A stretch of DNA of 64,000 bases. Source: Scytalidium lignicola. Lineage: Eukaryota > Ascomycota > Leotiomycetes. Under the pieces are notes generated by a model that saw only the letters and a program-made list of their open reading frames with translations, had not been told where the DNA came from and ran no database searches. Made by a program: the position numbers and the translations under genes. The DNA lies in NCBI GenBank assembly GCA_002812745.2, contig NCSJ02000134.1:1-64000 (forward strand). The letters are read 5' to 3'. Every line of letters begins with the position of its first letter. The stretch's first letter is position 1. Below are positions 58,801 to 64,000 of this stretch, piece by piece.

Positions 58801-61379
58801 GAAATAAGGATTTTCCTTGAGTAAATTAACGATGAAAGTATATAAGAAAGTATTCTAAAGGAGAAAAGAATAGTTAAATTGTCTTATAGTTAGTATATTT
58901 CTTTTTAGAATAACTAAGTGATTTATAAGGTTATTAAAGTATATGTTTAACTTGTTCATGTTTGTTAAGTATAGTAGAAAAGGTATGTTTACTTTAATTA
59001 CATAAAATTCAACTTGATTAATTAACATAGTTATTATTGTCAAACTTAATAATGTAATAGTTTTAATTCTAAATTATATTATTATTATGCCTTTAGTAAT
59101 GACATCAAGTATTACAGTCTGATCTGTTCATTACAAAGCCTTAAATTGGCTATAACCAATTGTAGAGTAGCCTCTTATACTTATATCGATTATAACTCTA
59201 TGAAATTACTTAGAATTGTATCTTGTTGTGTTAGTTGTATTATACACTTTTATTAGTGTTATTTTAAAGATTCTTAAGACATAGTCTTAAGTATAAATTC
59301 TTGTTATTAGTATGTTAACTATAAGTTAATGTATAAAAGTGTTATTAGCTAGTTTTATAGTAATTGAGGATGTTAATTCCATTGGAAAACTTTTGCATAA
59401 AGTAAAGAAAGTAATGATAACACTTTAGCTAATGTGATTAAATTCTATATCTAAGCTACTATTAATGAAAAGAGCTTTAAAACTAAGGTCTAAGTTGTTC
59501 TTAGGATTATTACTTTCTCAGTTAACAATGTATTGTTTATAATGTTCGTTAAAGCACTTTTTGAAGTTATGAACAGTAAGATAAAGCTTATTCATATACT
59601 TTACTTGAAAACGAGCTTTTTCAGCATTTTGCTTTTGTTATATATGTTTCTATAAATAGTAATATTCCTTTTTGTATATAAAACATATTCTTGACGTTTA
59701 ACAACATAATGTTATATGGTTAAGAACTTATAAGTTGAATTGTTGATTTGACAAGTTGTTAATATAGTAAAGGCAGTTTATAAAGTAAGTTTTATTATTA
59801 TATTCTTACTCTTTTTCATATATTATAATAGAAGATTCTAAATTGTTAATAAGTTGGTTAAGGTTTGAAGGTAAGTGTAATATTATATATTTATATACTA
59901 GTAAACTTTTACAAGTAGTTATAAGCTTGAAGTATAGTACTTTAACTGTTCAGAAGGTTATAAAGAGTTTATATTGTAATTCTCAGAGTGTTTTAACAAG
60001 AAGTTATACATTTTGGAATGTTGTTTTCCTAAGGTTTTGAGTTATAATTAAAGTTAAAGTTATAACTTCTTACTTTTACAAGTTTTTACAATGAAAACCA
60101 ACTTTTTCAAAGAAATTCTAAAAGTAATTATATGTTTCTTTAAATGTATATTTGATTAGTTGATAAGTGTAATAATGATCTTCTATTATACCTTTTAACA
60201 TAATTGAGAATACTTTGTTAAGTAACTCCTCTGGTAGATCTATCCTTTTTGTAATAGTTTTGAAGATTATTAGCTTATGATCAAGAGTACTATTGTTTTT
60301 ATTGTATTTATAGTCTTTTGTATAAACTTTTATAAGCTTTACTAATTGTTTTGTAAGTATAAGAGTTGTTGATAAACTAGGGGAAAAGTCTTATAAATGA
60401 TTAGAATTATGATTTAAGTCTATTCTAACTAGTAAAATTATAATAAGTGTAAAAGATGTTGATTAATTATTTATATATATTAAACTAATTAGTAATACTT
60501 NAAAAAGTAAATTGTATATTTACAAGTATATTTGTTTGTATTATTATAAGAAGTATAAGGTATACAAATGTAATCTGTTCATTTTTATAGTTAATAATAA
60601 CTTTCTTGTAATTATGTACAATCTATCCTAATTGAGTCTTTTCTAATATAATATTGAATAGTGTTTAAACAATTATTATATGTTTAGTATTTTATTATAT
60701 ACAAATACTAATATAATAAAGGCAACATTATAATTCTTGTAATTTCTTGTAGTTGACCTTCTTGAAGATATCAATTGTAAAATCCCTAAAATCATGTTAA
60801 AACAAGTTTTAAAGGTTATTGTTTATGACTTTGTAATGCTTATATTTATATACTTTAATAATGATGAATTTTGTTAAGTTTTCTATTAATATAGTAATTA
60901 TTACTATTTTGTTTTCTTATTTGTTGATTAATGTTATATAATTCGCCTCTTCTATACTCTTATTATTAAAGTCTTCTTCTATAACTCCTTGAATTCTTAT
61001 AATTTAAATATAATAAGTATAAGCATATTATAAGGACATTGTCATGTATAATAATGTTATTAATAGATATTTATAATGTTATTGATTTTCCTGAATAAGT
61101 ATCTAACTTTGTTATGATGTCCTTTTGCAAGTAATAATAAATGAAAGTGGTAAAGAATAATTTTGTAAAATATAATAATTAGATAGTTAATTACTTTATA
61201 ACTTAACAAGAAACAGTATATTTCTCTCTTTTGACTAAGGTAATTGATATATGTAAGGAAGTTATAGATATGCTTATACAAACAATGTTATTACTTGAAA
61301 TTGGAGTGTAAGAGAGTTATAGATATGCTTATACAAATACTTATCACAATTTCTTGATTTGTAAGTACAAACTGATCAG

Positions 61380-61564
61380 TGTTAGTTCTACTTGTAGTAC
61401 ATAGTATAGTATATAACTTTATATAATATACTATTTATGCTTTTATGGTAATTCATTGTTCTTAAGGGGGAGTAAGAGCTTTGTCTTGCTCTTATTGCTT
61501 AATCTAGACTAGCTTATACTCGCACGTACCTAGCATATGACCGAAAACGAATAATCTACTAATA
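61380..61564 (-). repeat. 5' LTR of the Copia element (185 bp)
   Basis: Closely matches 55692-55895 along its length. The terminal TAACA reads TAATA, a C-to-T change. Differences between the two LTRs are mostly transitions. Confidence 0.9.
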
Positions 61565-63129
61565 GTATTAATTAATACTTTACATAAATAAATACTTGAA
61601 TGTTTATCTTTTAAATTTTGCATTGTTAATAAATAAGATTTTAATTTAAAATCTTTATTTATAAAATGTCTAAAAATCAATAAATTATTAGTAAATTTTA
61701 AATAATAATAATAATAATACTTATATAGTAATTCCAAGATAAGAATCTTGATTTAAAGCTGTCCAAACATCTAAAGTAATAGAAAAATAACCTTGATTAT
61801 TTATATGAACTTTAAATTCATCTATTAATTTAAATTTAGATAAATTATATATAGATATAAGTTCAGATTTAAGGTTTTTCCTATTAATAATAGGTAAATC
61901 ACTATTAAATGTTAAAATTAATTAATTAATTATAATAAATTATATAAAACTTACTTTTTTATATAATTGAATAAATCTTTATAAGATTTACTTTCAACTA
62001 TATTAAATGATAAATTATTTGAAATAATAAATTTTAAAAGTAAACTTTTAAAAGTATTATTATTAAATTCAATTAATTGACGTTTTTGAGCTCTATGAGA
62101 ACTAAAATAATCAGATATATCTGATTGAGTAGTTTGAGATAATTGAGAATCTATTTAATATATTAATATATTAATATAAATTAATTTAAAAATATTAAAT
62201 ATTTACCTGAATCTGTATTATCATCTAAATCTTTTAAAGAAATAAATGGATGTTTAGCTCGAAAATGCATATAATAATTGCTAGTAGATTGATTAATTTT
62301 TTGATTAATCCATTTTTACTATAAAATATTAACATAAATAATTATAATTATAATATATAATTTAAAACTTACTAGCAATTTTTTATTGTACAAATAACTG
62401 TAACAGTTCTAGGATTATTTGGATTTTCTTGAGGTAAATCTAAAATCTTAGTTAAATAACCTTTTTCAAAGATTTTTGGTTATTTAATTAGTAATTCAAA
62501 AGTAATAGCATTTTGACTATTATTTGTAACAATTGAAGTAGAATAAGCCATTTTGAAAGTATATATAAATATATAAATATAAAAGTATAAAATAATATTA
62601 ATATTATATTAAGTTGTTATTTGAACTTATAATTATAATTTTAAAATGTAGAATATTTGCTATATATATATAGATAAATTCTTATTATAATAACTTGTAA
62701 AATCCGAAATAATTACTAAACAACATTCAAATGATTTTTAAACAATTTTTAAATATATTATAAATCATAACCATTTATAATACTTGATTTCAAATTATAA
62801 TATTACTTTGTTGTTGAGTTATTAATTAAATTGTTAGATTTGTAAAGTAAAACAAAATGACAGAATTTTAAGGTGTAATATTACAAATCAAACTGATAAG
62901 AGATAAGAAATCGAGTTATTCCTATTTAAGATTAGTTTGTATTATATAATATATTTGTCAACAAAAACTAAACTAATTTAGGTTTAGCGTAATCACGTGA
63001 TATACTATTCGAATAATTATTCGAATATTCAAATATTATTTGATTTGATTTGAATAGTACGTTTTTATGATTTGATTTGAGTTGAATAGTAGTCTATATT
63101 CAAATCAAATCAAATCAATTCCAACACTG
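61565..63129 (-). mobile_element. 5' half of a RIP-decayed hAT transposon
   Basis: The right terminus reads CAGTGTTGG on the minus strand (63129-63121), the CAGTG-type hAT end, with subterminal GATTTGATTTGA repeats at about 63035-63117. Transposase begins at an ATG at 62551. In order: KGYLTKILDLPQENPNNPRT with VTVICTIKN (BED-like start, decayed), NYYMHFRAKHPF, LSFNIVESKSYKDLFNYI, LPIINRKNLKSELI, then the hAT core start YFSITLDVWTALNQDSYLGI and HFINKDFKLKSYLLTMQNLK. Probable short introns separate these blocks. The frame is interrupted at KVLINT by the Copia and resumes at 55691. The other terminus was not found in the window. Confidence 0.8.
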
Positions 63130-64000
63130 TTTCTAGCTAGATTAGTGTAAGAACTCAATATCAATATCAATATATAAAGTTAAAATTATTAACTTTATCT
63201 AATATATTAAACTAACATGAATAATCTTATATATACTTTATTACAAGATTTAAGTTATTAAGTTTGTTTTCTTTATCTTTTTACTAACCTTGATTATGAG
63301 GAAATTGCTTATAGATTAAAAACGATTCTCTTGATTAATAAATTTACATATAATATAATCTTGTATACATAAGATAATATAAAAAAAAATTTATCTTAAT
63401 GAATGGGTAAGATTTCCAAGTCTTTACAAATTTGAAAATTACTTTTTAGTATTTACATTTAACAATATAACATTAAGTTCTTTAAGTAAATGTAATATAC
63501 ATCAATTTAAGAAAATATATACAGTTGTAATTATTAAGTATAAATAATACTTAATATTTATATTAATGTAAATAAAATCTTTGTTTAGTTAAGCAAATTA
63601 ACNAAAAAATAATATAATAATTATATACTTACTTAAAGACTTAAGTAATATATATAAAGATTAGAATATTCTTAAACCTTATATAAAAGTATTTAATAAT
63701 AATAAAAACTTATTATGTATTATTATAAATTTCTTAAAAAGGTTTTTCTAAAGTTAAGGGTAAATTATTCAAAAGATTATTCTTATATAAAAAGTTATTT
63801 TCTTCTGTAAAAGGTGTTATATCTTATAACAAATCTTTGATTATATACTTAATTATATGTCAGTTTGCTTAAATAATATTCCCTTACCTTTTTAACTTAT
63901 AAACTTTTATTATGCTTTATTATTAAAGTACAAACAAGAAGACTAATTTAATGTTAAGATTTAAAGTCATTTTCTAAGACNTTTTTTATAAACAATAACT
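63130..64000. other. AT-rich decayed DNA, no gene
   Basis: Starts with the presumed hAT target site (TTTCTAGC). No ORF or recognisable element; presumed RIP-mutated repeat. Confidence 0.5.

Larger units (their letters stand above)
55692..61564 (-). mobile_element. Complete Ty1/Copia retrotransposon, RIP-inactivated, with GTATT target duplication
   Basis: Flanked by GTATT at 55687-55691 and 61565-61569. Read on the minus strand: 5' LTR 61564-61380, 3' LTR 55895-55692. Between them a decayed polyprotein whose clearest part is RNase H at 56426-56202 (KRVTQSILTLELYRIAYGFD, then VLYTDSRLLYNYLVKLRTMQ), followed by NPTDFMTK (NPADAMTK in active relatives). Stops are everywhere else, and single Ns adjoin homopolymers. 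Size 5.87 kb is normal for Copia. Insertion is into the hAT element. Confidence 0.9.

Overview
The window looks like a chromosomal segment of a filamentous ascomycete (Pezizomycotina; a leotiomycete is my guess). Genes carry several 45-100 nt introns with GTAAGT/GTATGT donors, CTNAC-type branch sites and YAG acceptors. The gene families are typical of these fungi: HET-domain protein, Zn(II)2Cys6 regulator, Dal5-like permease, fungal SDR. The transposons (pogo/Fot1, Crypton, Tad1-like LINE, Ty1/Copia, hAT) show heavy C:G to T:A decay that matches repeat-induced point mutation (RIP).

Layout. 1-1.9 kb: decayed pogo/Fot1 transposase (minus), running off the left edge. 2-4.3 kb: GC-normal block with one or two small uncertain ORFs and an LTR-like block. 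4.35-5.44 kb: a tract with almost no G on the plus strand. 7.3-9.3 kb: HET-domain gene (minus); just upstream of its first recognisable exon lie 24 tandem 68-bp units that each look like a spliceosomal intron. 11.5 kb: MADS-box-like ORF. 13.0-14.2 kb: SDR gene, then the C-terminal stump of a second SDR, cut at 14.76 kb by AT-rich transposon DNA.

17.2-30.4 kb is the gene-rich core: a broken glutaryl-CoA dehydrogenase, an ACS/Dal5-family MFS transporter, a Zn(II)2Cys6 regulator, an AidB-like acyl-CoA dehydrogenase ending in AKL, an acetoacetyl-CoA synthetase ending in SKL, and a dead PEP-mutase/isocitrate-lyase-like gene. Two divergent promoters (transporter/regulator and dehydrogenase/synthetase), two enzymes with peroxisomal PTS1 tails and a resident regulator suggest a small catabolic cluster: take up a carboxylic acid, activate it to a CoA thioester, and oxidise it in the peroxisome. 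Both outer genes are inactivated.

31.8-33.7 kb holds a seven-exon membrane-protein gene, preceded by a solo LTR at 31.4 kb. From about 34 kb to the end the window is transposon graveyard: a Copia-like remnant (35-40.7 kb), a Crypton (41.3-44 kb), two foldback-like TIR elements (46.4-47.0 and 48.2-48.7 kb) around a Copia Gag remnant, and a nest at 50-63 kb. In the nest, a hAT transposon was split by a Tad1-like LINE and by a complete Copia element (LTRs 55692-55895 and 61380-61564, target duplication GTATT). A 105-bp LTR-like element with target duplication CATAG sits inside the LINE without visible RIP. Exon junctions were inferred by eye from frame and splice motifs. Family names rest on motif recognition, not on a search.
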